Assembly (NCBI GenBank): GCA_036872755.1
Contig: JAVHNS010000022.1
Span: 62,001-126,000, forward strand
Direction of reading: 5' to 3'
DNA: 64,000 nucleotides
Source: Orbilia blumenaviensis
Taxonomy: Eukaryota > Ascomycota > Orbiliomycetes > Orbiliales > Orbiliaceae
In this document: positions 22,431 to 33,578 of the stretch, piece by piece
How positions within the stretch are numbered: the stretch's first letter is position 1
How the letters are laid out: each line of letters starts with the position of its first letter
The notes under the pieces: model-generated
What the model was told of the DNA's origin: nothing
The model's input: only the letters and a program-made list of their open reading frames with translations
Database searches by the model: none
Made by a program: the position numbers and the translations under genes

Positions 22431-22497
22431 CTGATAAAGAAACCCGATAAAGAAATCCGATAAAGAAATCCGATAAAAACACCCGATAAAAACACAC
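22431..22497 (+). repeat. 13-bp minisatellite
   Basis: About five units of CGATAAAGAAATC and the variant CGATAAAAACACC follow in tandem, directly after the pseudogene. It is non-coding. Confidence 0.65.
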
Positions 22498-22527
22498 CAC
22501 TGACAAGAAAAATCCGAAGACACCTTT

Positions 22528-22612
22528 ACACTGGCCGGAATTGAACCGACAATCTAGTATGCTGTAAGAATTGGGATTCTTCATACGCGCTGTACCATTG
22601 AGCCACAGCATC
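22528..22612 (-). other. tRNA-like sequence, probably degenerate
   Basis: On the minus strand there is a Pol III A box TGGCTCAATGG (22605-22595) and a B box GGTTCAATTCC (22547-22537) inside a good T arm (GTCGG-TTCAATT-CCGGC). A GTATG/CATAC stem encloses AAGAATCCCAATTCTTACAG. The acceptor strands do not pair and there is no T before a plausible anticodon, so I read it as a tRNA pseudogene or tRNA-derived element. Weakly similar text lies at about 32480-32625. Confidence 0.35.
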
Positions 22613-23209
22613 AAGCATCTTTGGATTTTCTCCCCTCTTTTATAGAGTCTTGGATAAACCAAATCACAAGCTATCAATTAGATTAAAGTATTAGTTAATC
22701 AAATTTCAAGTGAAAATCTTGAACGACAATGATTGTGCTGCCTCTTACCCCATCTCCAAAGGCATATATCCCAACCATTGTAGTAGAGAAAAACCGAGCG
22801 TTGAATTGATCTTTACTAGCGTTTATTTGAAATTAACGTCCGATTAGTGCTACGTCCTTCAATTATTAATAATTTCGAATAATATTACCTTATTAAGCTC
22901 GGTTATTTTGATCATGACATACTCAATTTGCTGCTGCATGGTGCCGTTGATCGGTGGGGGCTAAGTAGAGCGAAAAATAAGCATATTAGCGAAAGTAAGA
23001 ACTTACAAAAATAATTAAATGCTTAAGAACTTACCGGTGAGTTAGCGAGAGACCGAGCGGTAGAGGGCCGTGGGCCAGGAAGGAGGTATCGGGAGAGGGC
23101 CGGGCGAGGTAGAAGAGGTCGGGGAGGAAGATAGCGAGAATGCAGGGCACGCGCGACGTTCATGTTGGTGGTGTTGATGGGTGGGCAGATGGTAGTGTGT
23201 AGATGGTTG

Positions 23210-23272
23210 TGTTAAGCCAAAAGGCTGTCCGCGTTATCTATACCTGAACTAATCTCCACTATATGCCTAACA
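23210..23272 (-). mobile_element. solo 63-bp LTR-like element, copy D
   Basis: On the minus strand it starts TGTTAGGCATATAG and ends GGCTTAACA, nearly identical to the copy at 8429-8491. I see no target duplication (flanks GTTTC and CAACC in element orientation) and no primer site beside it. It is an older solo copy, or one whose flanks were changed by recombination. Confidence 0.65.
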
Positions 23273-23530
23273 GAAACGCCGAGTAGCCGAGCCAGAATCA
23301 TTAATCGGCATGCATCGCCGGGGCAAAACCGAAATAAGAATCCAACTATAAAGTTATCGGCAAAGCGAAAGATTCGTGCTACTGCGGTGCCGCGCAGGTT
23401 TCGGCGAAACATGGAGCTGAAATATTTCCTAGCGCCGAGCATACCATCTTAAGATTTTTATAGGGCACCACTGGTCTTGTTGGGGCGCCATCCACAACAT
23501 TTATCCAGTCTCACTCCCAAACAACGAGAC

Positions 23531-23560
23531 CAGTCCCAGACGCTGTTGACCACAACTGTG
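23531..23560 (+). repeat. short dispersed repeat (GTCCCAGACGCTG family), copy 1
   Basis: CAGTCCCAGACGCTGTTGAC and the next ten bases match 29599-29628, apart from one substitution near the left end. A shorter inverted relative lies 57 bp downstream at 23617-23635. Confidence 0.6.
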
Positions 23561-23605
23561 CATATATCTAGAAAAATGCCTTGCAAGGGAAACCTTCTCA
23601 ATATA

Positions 23606-23646
23606 TATAGCGCAGGCAGCGTCTGGGACCGAGACTATAGCGCAGG
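23606..23646 (-). repeat. 19-bp insert of the same family between 11-bp direct repeats
   Basis: TATAGCGCAGG occurs at 23606-23616 and again at 23636-23646. The 19 bp between them, read on the minus strand, is GTCTCGGTCCCAGACGCTG, identical to bases 3-21 of the insert at 29593-29628. The direct repeats look like a target-site duplication. Confidence 0.6.
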
Positions 23647-25329
23647 TATGGTTTTCTACGAGAGCTTTTTAACGATGATAAAGATCGAGCATACTTTCTG
23701 TCTCCCAAGATAGAATTTACAATTCTATTAGGTTAAATGTGTCAGGCGATAAGTTAAACTAGTCAGTCTTCAACAGATAATTTAGCCACGGTACTTAGCT
23801 TTCATTTGTATATTGTCTTTCTTTTTAGCTTATGACAATTATGTTCTTCGAAAGTCTTAAGATATCTAGCACCGAGTAGATCATCTATATGTGAGGCGGC
23901 CGTGAGGACTATTCTTTGAAGATAAGAATATTTTGTACCTAATTCAGACAGAAGCTGTATCAAACCAGTTTTTCTCTTCGGTTGATTGTTGCAATATTGG
24001 CCGTATGATATAGATATGAGTGTTTACCTATGCCTATGCCTGTGCTCGCTTGTGCCTATAATTTTCTTTGAGAAGTCTGTGGCTCTATCTTCTTTATTAC
24101 TTCTATAACCTCTGGGCACCGCCACAACCACAAGCTATCAAGACTACGAAATCATACAAGTTATTCCAGAGAACTATACTATTGTCTCTTTTCTTTTTCT
24201 GGGTCTTCTCTCTTAATTTTTCCCTCGTCATCATTTGGTTCATTCGCCTCTTGCAAACAATCCGCTTCAAATTGCTCTCTGTATTTCCCACCCTCTTCGC
24301 CGATTATGCTTGCTCTATCAAGCTATGCAGGCGCTGGAGCCGCGCGGTATCAGTCTTTAAGGCTATCACAACGGCTTTTATATACAAGCGGAAAGTATAC
24401 ATTGCCGACGTGTACATACAATACATACGCGCGAGAGCCACCCAGTGCCGTGCCCGTACTCACTCTACCCATATATATCTTGGTAACCAAAATCCCCTTT
24501 CTTTAGAAATCACCGGGGTCTTTATCGTCAGATGAGGGCATTAAAATAGCCGTCTATTTTATCTACTACCACTTTCACGGTACGATGTGGATTATGGTCG
24601 ATGGAATGTGATGAAAAATGTTGATGCCACAAAGACATTCCTAATTTCACTCCGAAAGCAACTTCATACGGGTGCGGATTATGTCCACAAGTAGTATCGC
24701 AGCAGAAGTAATATAAGAGAACTATAAGTTGGATTAAAACGTTTTGTAAGAGTGTTAAGACCAACTCAGGACTACACGGCTTGCTAATGATAGGATCCCT
24801 TCCAGATTCGCCTAGCTATTCGCTTTATTCCACAAATTAGCCCGCTAAATTTATAAACCAAACCAATTAGGCGAGATGAAGATCCGCGAAGTGTTTGTCC
24901 CTCACTATATGACCGCATTGCTCTTGAGCCAAGTCGCGGGATAGGCTGATATTAGGATAAAATAAAACTGGATAGTCGTAAATTCTAGTACGTAAGTAAT
25001 TTTAAAGACTGTAATATCTCTTGCTATTCATGAAAGACTTGCTGGTCTTATGGAACAAATAGATAGTCTGCATATTTTGGTCTTCTATGAAAATATCAAA
25101 GGTTGGGCGGTATTGGCTGAATTTGAATTAACAGTTGTTTCAGTTTTTGCTTAGATTGTTACGTCACACCTTGTCACCCGTGTACCGGTTGGTGGTCCGC
25201 CATAGTATGTTGGGTAGGTCTATTTGAGCCGCTACTAATTTGAATTTGTCGCTAAGGTATACAGGTAAGTAGGTACCTTTGTACGATAAGTATTAGTGTT
25301 AGAGAAAAGATGGCGATTGTTGTTTTGAA

Positions 25330-25629
25330 TTACCTTGTAAATACCCACCTTTTCTGCCAGTAGCCTAGCGATCTATTCGTGCCCATGTTCTGCAGCGATC
25401 GACGTGCAGTGGTGTATAATTATCATTATTTTTTTGCTTTAGATCTGCTCTATTTTTCACTAATAATTTGACAACTTTCCTGTATTTACGATCTAACACA
25501 ATATATAGGGACGCGCAATTATTAAAGCTCCTAGCTTCAAAGTCTGCGCCCTTTTTCGCCAGCAGTCTGACAACCCTTTCGCGCCCACATTCTGCCGCAA
25601 ACCATATGGGATTGCGACCGTTCTAATAT
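25330..25629 (-). pseudogene. decayed ankyrin repeats behind the NLR stop codon
   Basis: Downstream of the stop of the NLR gene, one frame over, the minus strand still reads ankyrin repeats. They run NPIWFAAECGRERVVRLLAKKGADFEARSF, then CASLYIVLDRKYRKVVKLLVKNRADLKQ, then NNDNYTPLHV. A frameshift just before 25630 explains the early stop of the main gene. The repeats are more diverged than those inside the gene. Confidence 0.65.
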
Positions 25630-28600
25630 TCAGTTTCTATTCGCCCCCTTCTCCACCAGCAGCTTGGTGATCCGCTCGTGCCCACGCTCTGCCGCGATCC
25701 ACAGCGGAGCATGACCGTCTTTATTTCCAGCTTCTATATCTGCCCCCTTCCCCACCAGCAGTCTGACAATATCTTCCCTCCCACGTTTTGCCGCGATCCA
25801 CAGTGGAGTACGGCCGTTCTCATCTCTAGTTTCTATATCTGCCCCTTTCTCCAGCAACATTTTAATGACCCTTTCATGCCCACATCTTGTCGCAATCCAT
25901 AGTGGTGTGCGGCCGAATGAATCTATGCCTTTTATATCTGCCCCCTTCTCTATTAGCATCTTAACAACCTTTTCATTCCCCCGCTCTACTGCAGCATGTA
26001 GTGGTGTGTTACCATCCCATCTTTTAGCTTCTAAATCTGCGTTCTTGTTGAGTAGCAGCTTGACAACCTCTTCATGCCCCTGCTCCACTGCAGTATGTAG
26101 TGGTGTGTTATCATCATATTCTTTAGCTTCTAAATCTGCGCCCTTGTTAAGTAGCAGCTTGACAACCTCTTCATGCCCGTACCTTACTGCAGTATGTAGT
26201 GGTGTGCAAATATCAAATCTTTTAGCTTCTAAATCTGCGTTCTTGCTGAGTAGCAGCTTGACAATCTTTTCATGCCCCCGCTCTGCTGCAGCATATAATG
26301 GTGTACAACCATCATTTCTTTTAGCTTCTAAATCTGCGCCTTTGTTGAGTAGCAGCTTGACAATCTCTTCATGCCCTTTATCTGCGGCGATCCATAATGC
26401 TGTGGTTTTCTTATAACCGCTTTTAACTTCTAAATCTGCGCCCTTGTTGAGTAGGAGCTTGACAACCTCTTCATGCCCCCCGTCTGCGGCGACCCATAGT
26501 GTTGTGCTATGAACGTTTTTTGATTCCAGATCTGCCCCTTGCCTCGCCAATAATTCTTCCGTTAGCGGCGTTAACCCAAAATACGCTGCAATATGAGACC
26601 CTAACACCAGGCTCTCGCCATAGTTGGCCGTAAAACGCCACCTATGCAAAAGCATAGCTTCAATGCATGCCAGTCGTAAATTATCATCTAGAAGAAGGTT
26701 TCGTGCAAGTGAAATAGCCTCAATCTGTCTGGTACACCAGTCGGCTTCGCGAATTATGCTGGATTCGGGGGAATGCTCATTATTTATCAAAGATTCTCGA
26801 ACATGCTTGCCCCAGTTGTCCGCAGCATATTTGTATAGAGCGTTTGTGTGTAGCCTCACTATAAACATATCTATGTTCGTAGTTGGCCCTGATTTGAAAG
26901 TATCATATGATAGATAAATCAAGCATATTTTCGCGATATCGCTGTGAGAATTGGGAAACCACCGCCGCTGATTTCGTTCAAAATATTCTTGCGCTGTATA
27001 ATGGATTAATTTGACGATATCGCTCTCTTCGTCAATAGTAACCAGTCCATTACACACTGAAACCAGATCTTCGATCTCCGATATATTGTCCTCATCGATT
27101 CGAGGCTCACCCGGCTCTACTGCAATCGCGTGCTGCAGCTCCGCTTTAGTAAGAGGCCTTGACGCGCATGTTATCCACGACAAAACTTGAAAAGCCATAT
27201 TCACTGATGCTTTGTCGTCTTTTTCCCTTATCCTCTCCATGATAGCTCTGTATGTGCTATCGTATAAGCCATTGGCCGCCCCTCTCATCGTGGCAAATCC
27301 TTTTAGAGCCCTGTCTATTGCCTTTAGTGTCATTGCGCTTTTAATTTCTTCAAAATAAAGGTGCGCGAGAAGGAACCTATGTCGATTTTTAAAGGTGTGG
27401 TTAGCGATAGTTCAAATAAAGGAGACATGGAACCTAAGATACGTACATCCCTTGAACTACTTTCGAAATTTCGGCTTTGATCATTTCCTTGTTTTTTTTT
27501 ACAACTTTTGTCCCCAGCCGTGATATCTGCCCCTCTAGGTACTCCCTTACGTCTTCGTCGGACGCACGTATTTCGCATTCGACACTAATTCCCTTAAACC
27601 TTTCTCTGATTTCGGGAATCTCCCGCGAAGTGGCGAAGATATTTAGATCACGGTTTTGATGTATTTGGAACAAATTCTCGAGGAATTCCGAACGCTTTTG
27701 GTATTCATCAAGCGCGTCGACGACAATGAATACTCTAGAATAGGCGGCAGTAATGGCGTGAAGGGTTTTGACGATGTCAGTACGAGATGGCCGACTGTAC
27801 TTATACCTATCATGTAGTTCCCTCACACACTTCGGTAGTGAAGTTTGAGTACGTGCTAATTGTTTCAGAAGATCCAAGAGTAAATCGTCTATGTGCAGAG
27901 ATGCGCTTTTTTTGAAGTTGAGATAAATATACGCAATTCCAACGTTGGAGTTGTAAGAATATCGGTCGATCAAATGGTCTATAACAGTCGATGTAAGAAT
28001 CGTTTTGCCTGCACCAGGCATGCCCGGGCAAAATAATATTGCTTTGTTTGTGTTTAACCAGTTCTGGTATTGAGGAGACGTTAATAGCCATTCGCCAGTT
28101 CCTGGTTGTCGTCTATTGAAGGTATCATTATGCTGAGCACTTTCGTCAATTGGCGTGATCCATTCGAGGATCTTACGATCTTCCTCTCTGGCCAAACTGT
28201 ATCTAATTGTTGCGATTTCGTTGATGACTACTATCATTAGTGGCTAGTGGTCTATGGCTTTATTGGCGCATGGAAGTATGTCTGAAGTATTGCCGAGGGT
28301 ACTCACCCTTTTTAAAGTCCGCTTTTCCAGTTCTCATCTCTCTTGCGACGCTTAGCTGTACGCATTGTAGAAATTCCTTTGCACATGCAGCAGCCACAGC
28401 TGCAGCATATTCTTGCCAGTCATCATTCTTTTCTGAGTCGGCATAGTCACAAACGCCTCGTATGATGATGGCTGGAATCCCTACCAACCCGGCAGCCTCC
28501 ATTTCGATACACAAGACTTGATTATTGAGGCGCTTGTATATCGCATTGCGTACCGCTGCATCTTTGACAACCTGGTTCCCAGATGCAATCAAGCCGTAAT

Positions 28601-29162
28601 GAACTTGAACCTCTTCCGGTTTTCCGGTGGATGTGTATTGCGATGCGAGACGTGGATGCTTGGCCGTTAGATCGTTCAAGTACTGCGATATCTTTGTCCC
28701 ATGCATCTCATGGTCGGTCTGCAACTTGGACATCGCCGATGACAGTTCGGTGGGCGGGTAGTACCGTTTGTCAATATGTTCAAATACGCCGTCCCCGTTC
28801 GCTTTGCCAAAATCCCATTGGGTCCATTCGGTGCTAATGACTACATCACCGAGTTTAACCTTTGATGGGATTCCAGCTCCGATCCCGACCATGAGAACGA
28901 TTTTAACAGATGGGAAAGTGCTGAACATCTGAGCCACGGCTCTTGCCGTTTGATTTGTGCCATAGCATTTCAGAGGCAAGCACGTTATAACGACGTTATG
29001 CGGGCCGATCGATCCGAGAGTATAAGCGTTCGCATCGTTTTGAGATTTAGGGAAGTCTGCATGCTGCTCATCTAACATTGATATTGCCGCCGTTTGTTCT
29101 TTTGGTAGCGCGCAGATCCACCCTACAGTATACTCCTCGTGGGTTTGGGGGCATGCGGACAT
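25630..29162 (-). CDS. PNP-NACHT-ankyrin STAND (NLR-like) receptor
   Basis: The model is complement(25630..27376, 27447..28230, 28307..29162), 1128 aa. Intron 1 (28231-28306) starts GTGAGT; intron 2 (27377-27446) starts GTACGT and has a GCTAAC branch site. Residues 1-285 are a nucleoside-phosphorylase-type domain (VGWICALPKEQTAA, VLMVGIGAGIP, LCIEMEAAGL). The NACHT has Walker A PGMPGAGKT near 354-362 and Walker B VFIVVDALDEY at 452-462. About ten ankyrin repeats run from about 808 to the end; many carry GHEEVVKLLLNKGADLEAK almost unchanged. Fungal proteins of this class are thought to act in non-self recognition and regulated cell death; ligand and output here are unknown. The stop follows a frameshift that removed further repeats. 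Confidence 0.92.
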
Positions 29163-29592
29163 TGTGAGATTCGGAGTATCGATTCGATGTAAAGTTCTTA
29201 GAATAAAGATACTATCCTCTAAATTCTATGAGCTTTTAGCAGGCCGAGGTATCCTTTAAAGAATATCCAGCACATAGAATAATATATAACAGGAAACGTA
29301 TACGTTAGCACTGATGGTGCGAGTTGGTTATGTCTTAGAGTACACGTAGTGAGGTGAAGTGATAGTAAATGATTCTTGCGGAAGTGGGGTTTGAGATTAT
29401 AAGGAAAGTGCCAGCCTCAAATCCAGGCGCAGATGGTCTCGTTGGAACTAGACAACACGGTGTTGTGGCGCAGAGGGTTTGCTTTTATCCTACTATAGAT
29501 ACATTTGATGTGTTGTCCGTGCATGATCCTACATTCAGGATCCCACAAGGTACGCTTCCGAATACCTCTTCTCGGCTTTTGTAGTGCTAAAA

Positions 29593-29628
29593 TAGTCTCG
29601 GTCCCAGACGCTGTTGACCACAACTGTG
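29593..29628 (+). repeat. 36-bp insert flanked by GTGCTAAAA direct repeats
   Basis: The 36 bp starting TAGTCTCGGTCCCAGACGCT and ending CACAACTGTG lie between two perfect copies of GTGCTAAAA (29584-29592 and 29629-29637). Related sequence lies at 23531-23560 and 23617-23635. The structure is that of a tiny insertion with a 9-bp target duplication. Confidence 0.6.
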
Positions 29629-30782
29629 GTGCTAAAAGATATTCAAAACAAGTATGACTTGGACGGCTGAGCCTCGCTTGTGTCTCAATTGGAAGCTGCA
29701 GGGACGGGGTTGGAGTTCTCCCCACAGCCCCACTGTTAGCCATCCTCTCATTTCTCTTCATCATTGCCGCTCTCGATAGCTGTTATATCCGTATTACTTG
29801 GTCGCTCAGGCCTAGATTTGGTATTATCGCGTGTCCGACTACGGTCTCTTAGTGCCCTCAGTTCCGAACTTTTCGTTTGGTCATCGCGAAGATACCAATC
29901 AGAAAGGAATCCAGCCTATAGTGTTTAGTTGAACATTTGAGTTCAGAAAAGCGATGCAATGCTCATCCTTGGAGGGCCTTCTAAGTGGCAGTACCTTTCG
30001 AAGTAGCATTAATTCATTTGCTAAAGATAATTTGATACGCCCTAGGAATGCATCTCATCGACACACTTCTGTTTCTTCGTTGTGAATTCGGACGTTCCAG
30101 TGCATGTGGTAATGTAATTCTTGGCATCGAGGCTTGGCGATGCGCCACTCCTTCACGAACCTTCCATAAAGGCACACACCCGAGGAATGCAACAATCAAA
30201 TATTCTTCATGTTCCGAAATATGGGATTAACAACTCGCGAGCAACAAATGTATGGCCCAGTCGTAGCCTGATCACACAGTACCTCATCTTGCATTTCGAA
30301 GCTCTCTCAATAACCGCTTGAGCTGCACTATAAATAAATATAACTCTTGGCTATTGAATGGAAGCCAGCACATATATATACACCGATATACAGAGAGAGT
30401 ATAGTGGTGCTAGTTGGTCTCGTGTGCTAGTAGGATAAGGTAATTACCGTACGGGGTTTTGCCTAGTTTCTCAAGACGGTTTATAGAAAAAAGGGAACTT
30501 AAAACAGTAGTAATAACGACTTGAAAGACAATAAGACGGCTTGCTTTAAAGCTTTCCTTTTAAAATGTTCTATTATTCGTAAGCAGTCCCATAAAAGTAT
30601 CCAAACCCCCTACGGGTGGCCTTACATTAAGAGAGCACTGGGGGGACTAAGTTTATATATAAGCGGTTAATTAACTAGATAGTTACAGGCACAGATGCCC
30701 TCCGGTGGTTGGTCATTGGGTATATTACAGACAGTCGCTTTTGGTTTCATTACTTATCGGCAGCAATTTACCGAAAAGATCT

Positions 30783-30856
30783 CTTCTGTGGCTTTGGCGA
30801 AGGGGGGTGAAGGGCAGTTTGATGTCATGCTCAGGACGGGCTCAACCACCTAGGTC
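30783..30856 (+). repeat. dispersed repeat, copy 2 (occupied site)
   Basis: It matches 7494-7570 from CTGTGGCTTTGGCGA to CCTAGGTC. Similarity resumes weakly after the inserted element (GATCTTGTTCC here against GATCTTCC at 7.58 kb). Confidence 0.6.
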
Positions 30857-30917
30857 TGTTAAGTCAAAAGGTCCGCGTTGCTTTATACCTGAACCGATCT
30901 CCACTATACGCCCGACG
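30857..30917 (-). mobile_element. solo 61-bp LTR-like element, copy E
   Basis: On the minus strand it starts CGTCGGGCGTATAG and ends GACTTAACA. It is flanked by the 5-bp duplication AGGTC (30852-30856 and 30918-30922). It is more diverged than the other copies, with several CpG-site transitions, but has the same borders. Confidence 0.7.
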
Positions 30918-31670
30918 AGGTCGCGCGCTCGATCTTGTTCCCGCAGACTTGTAACTACCATAAAGCGTGCAAACCAGATCTGCAGACCATTGTTTCCTGT
31001 TGAACCAGCGACTAACCTACAAAGCTTTGCGTCCCGATTCATGAATTTGGTCTAGCATAAAAATGCCAATATTACCACCTTGATATTATATCTAAAGAGT
31101 AAAAAGACATTTTTCTGTACTCGTATCCGCGGTCGATACTAGATGTATCATTGAATGTTCGAATTTATTTGCTCCTTTGTTGAGACGCCCACCATCAACG
31201 GGCGCCATAGCCACTTGTCTCGTCAAAGGTAAGTTTCGGAAGAACGCGTCAGTCCTGATCTCTGGGATATTATTGATGGGATTTAGGGGGGGGTTCAGCT
31301 GATAGAATTACACATCGTACGATATATTTGCCTGAGGATTTTTAAAACTACACCGCATTACTAATAGGTAGAATATAGATAAGAGCGAACGCGCGATCAT
31401 TCAATTATGTGATGGCTACAATCTAAACAACGTTGCGATTCCTCGAGTATGTTTTAGAAAATTAAATACATCATATACTGCGTCGTAAGATGACTTTAGC
31501 CGGCTACCAACTCTGGATGTTTAATTCTGTATTTTTGCCTTCCCTCTCTTAACTTAAAAGCCCTTAGAGAGCGGGCTCTATATTTCCTAGGGCTTGAATA
31601 GATAATTTGCCATAATTTCAAGGTTAAGGATATCATTTTTGATAATGGTCCTGTAAGATGACCCAATCGC

Positions 31671-32078
31671 TTAACAGTTAACTCTGATTGAATTGTAGTT
31701 CCTAGTGTCGTAGCATTTATTGTACGTTGGCACGAAGCTGGATCCAGAGCAAGATGCGCTTGTATAAATGCGAGCTTACCCAATACATGTTAGTTAAAGG
31801 TATCATCAGAACCTGATATATATTTTGGCACCAATTAGGGATAGTAACTCACTGGTACAGGAGCCGTCCGGGGTCGCAAGCTTTGTGCTAGCGCCGGGTA
31901 GGGTCACACACTTGTTCTGAGTGAAACGCTTTATGTTTGCGGCACCAGGACAGCCAAGGCTAGCCCATGAATAAATTTCATAGTTCGTTCGTCGCTCTAG
32001 TGCTGCGCCGTCTATAGGTGTTGCGAAAACCGGGCATATAAAAGCCGTAATAATGGCTAAGGTATTGAAAGCTTTCAT
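31671..32078 (-). CDS. small secreted cysteine-rich protein
   Basis: The model is complement(31671..31774, 31853..32078), 109 aa. The intron 31775-31852 has donor GTGAGT, a CTAAC branch site and acceptor GGGTAAG. Exon 2 ends in RVNC and a stop, which supports the splice. A signal peptide (MKAFNTLAIITAFICPVFA, cut near residue 19) is followed by a short pro-segment ending LERR, a possible Kex2-type site. The mature part holds six Cys, enough for three disulfides. Size, secretion and Cys content fit a fungal effector or antimicrobial-type secreted protein. No family was recognised, and expression cannot be judged from sequence. Confidence 0.65.
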
Positions 32079-33578
32079 AATGAGCTCAGGCCTTGGAGTC
32101 CGTGTAACTAGGAGTATTATGAGTTGAAGTGAAATTGTCTGCCATTCATGAATTCAACAGACTCACATCAAGTTATTTATACCTGATGAAAAATTGGAAA
32201 ACCGATCATGTCGCGGTGGTAAGTCAATCATGATATTGTTATAACGTTAAAAGCTATAGGGTTTATAACGTTAGAGACTCCAAAATCGGTAGACCTCAGG
32301 TGATTTATCCTGGTAAGCGGGTGTCGAACCTCTCGGCTAAAATCTTAACCTGTATAACGTTATTAAGAGCCTATTATTCGAGACCGCTACGAATAGAAAA
32401 TAAGCGGTTAATTAGAAGCTCATTAGAAGACTCGCCTGAATAACCACAACTCAATATGAGGATAATATAACGACTTTTTTTTCACTGGCTGGAACTGACA
32501 AATCTTATAGTGTAAGAAAGTCCATCCGATGGGTTCCGACAGTTAATGTGGATCTCTATCTTTTCCTTTTTAGGGTTGCTCGAGAAGTCATAGGTATTAG
32601 ACCATAGAGCCATCGTGCGCAATATAAAGTAGTGTACTCTAGCCGCAACAGAGTGCGAGGACTAGGAGGGCTTTGGGGTTCGTCGTAGTTAGCCAGGTTA
32701 CCATTCTAGTATTAACTGCCATATCCGGACTGATAACCTCGAGTCCTTGTAAATCCGCTGCCGAAGAGCACAAACGACTGGTAAACACGCTAAAACTCGA
32801 TAGTTCCTTTAAAAGTCATGTCCCAAGATAGAGGACGAGGATACCAACTCTGAGCCCCTGAATAGTATATATTTGTAGAGTACGAGAAGTTATCAGAATG
32901 CATAGATATACGAAGACGTTGCATCAATTGTAGGCTAGGCACCGCGCTAAAATTGGAATGGTAATTGCGTTTACGTATGGGTATTGTGCAATTGTGTACC
33001 ACCATGCATCCCCACAAGGTAGTTAAAAACCTTAACGATGAATTGTGTATGTGTTGGCAATAAATTTTATGGGAAGTTGGTTGTGTAGATCAAGGCTGGT
33101 CGAAGTGGAAAGGTAGGTAGATTAATGTATTGTTGTGGATCTTTCATAGATCTGGTTTTATTACTACAGCATTGTGTGCTTCGATGATATCAATCATTTG
33201 CGACAATACCTGGTAGCTCACAGCTGCACGACCACACGGCTGCCACACGGCTGCCACATGCTGCACATTGAAGCCAATTGTGATCTCTGGATCGTCCCTT
33301 AACAGATCGGAGATCATCCTATATCACGTTGAAGGTTGGGTATTAAATATTGGAATATATAACCATGTAGAGCGGAGATCACAAGTTTGCATTGGCCCTT
33401 GGATGAAAACGGGGCTTTTCTCGACATCTCAAAACAGACATTATAAATGAAACATGACGGCAACACAATCTCGGAGATACATCACGCGAGATTCGGTATG
33501 AGCCTAATTTCGGAACCAAATAGTGTTGGTTCATACACACTCACACGCTGAAGTCAGAAATACCCACCGAACTTTAAG
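32079..33578. other. intergenic, AT-rich
   Basis: It contains weak tRNA-like text around 32480-32625 similar to the 22.5-kb sequence. A tandem CACGGCTGCCA motif lies at about 33235-33255. No gene was seen. Confidence 0.45.

Larger units (their letters stand above)
22620..25329. other. gene-poor region with small repeats
   Basis: It contains a solo LTR-like element (23210-23272) and two pieces of a short repeat family (23531-23560 and 23617-23635). Open frames such as 24068-24535 are low-complexity, hydrophobic and unconvincing. No gene is supported. Confidence 0.5.
29163..31670. other. gene-poor region with repeats
   Basis: It contains the NLR promoter side, a 36-bp insert with 9-bp flanking repeats (29593-29628), the second copy of the 7.5-kb repeat (30783-30856) and an inserted 61-bp LTR-like element (30857-30917). 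No gene was recognised. Confidence 0.5.

Noticed and set aside
22431..22497. CRISPR-like array
   Set aside because: The 13-bp units are directly adjacent without spacers and the DNA is fungal; it is a minisatellite.
22528..22612. Functional tRNA gene
   Set aside because: A and B boxes and a T arm exist, but the acceptor strands do not pair and no acceptable anticodon loop forms. It is kept only as tRNA-like.
24068..24535. 155-aa plus-strand ORF with hydrophobic text
   Set aside because: Low-complexity AT-rich sequence with CT runs, no start context, no family pattern, and a competing open frame on the other strand.
25865..26416. 183-aa plus-strand ORF
   Set aside because: It is antisense to the ankyrin repeats of the NLR gene; the repetitiveness comes from those repeats.
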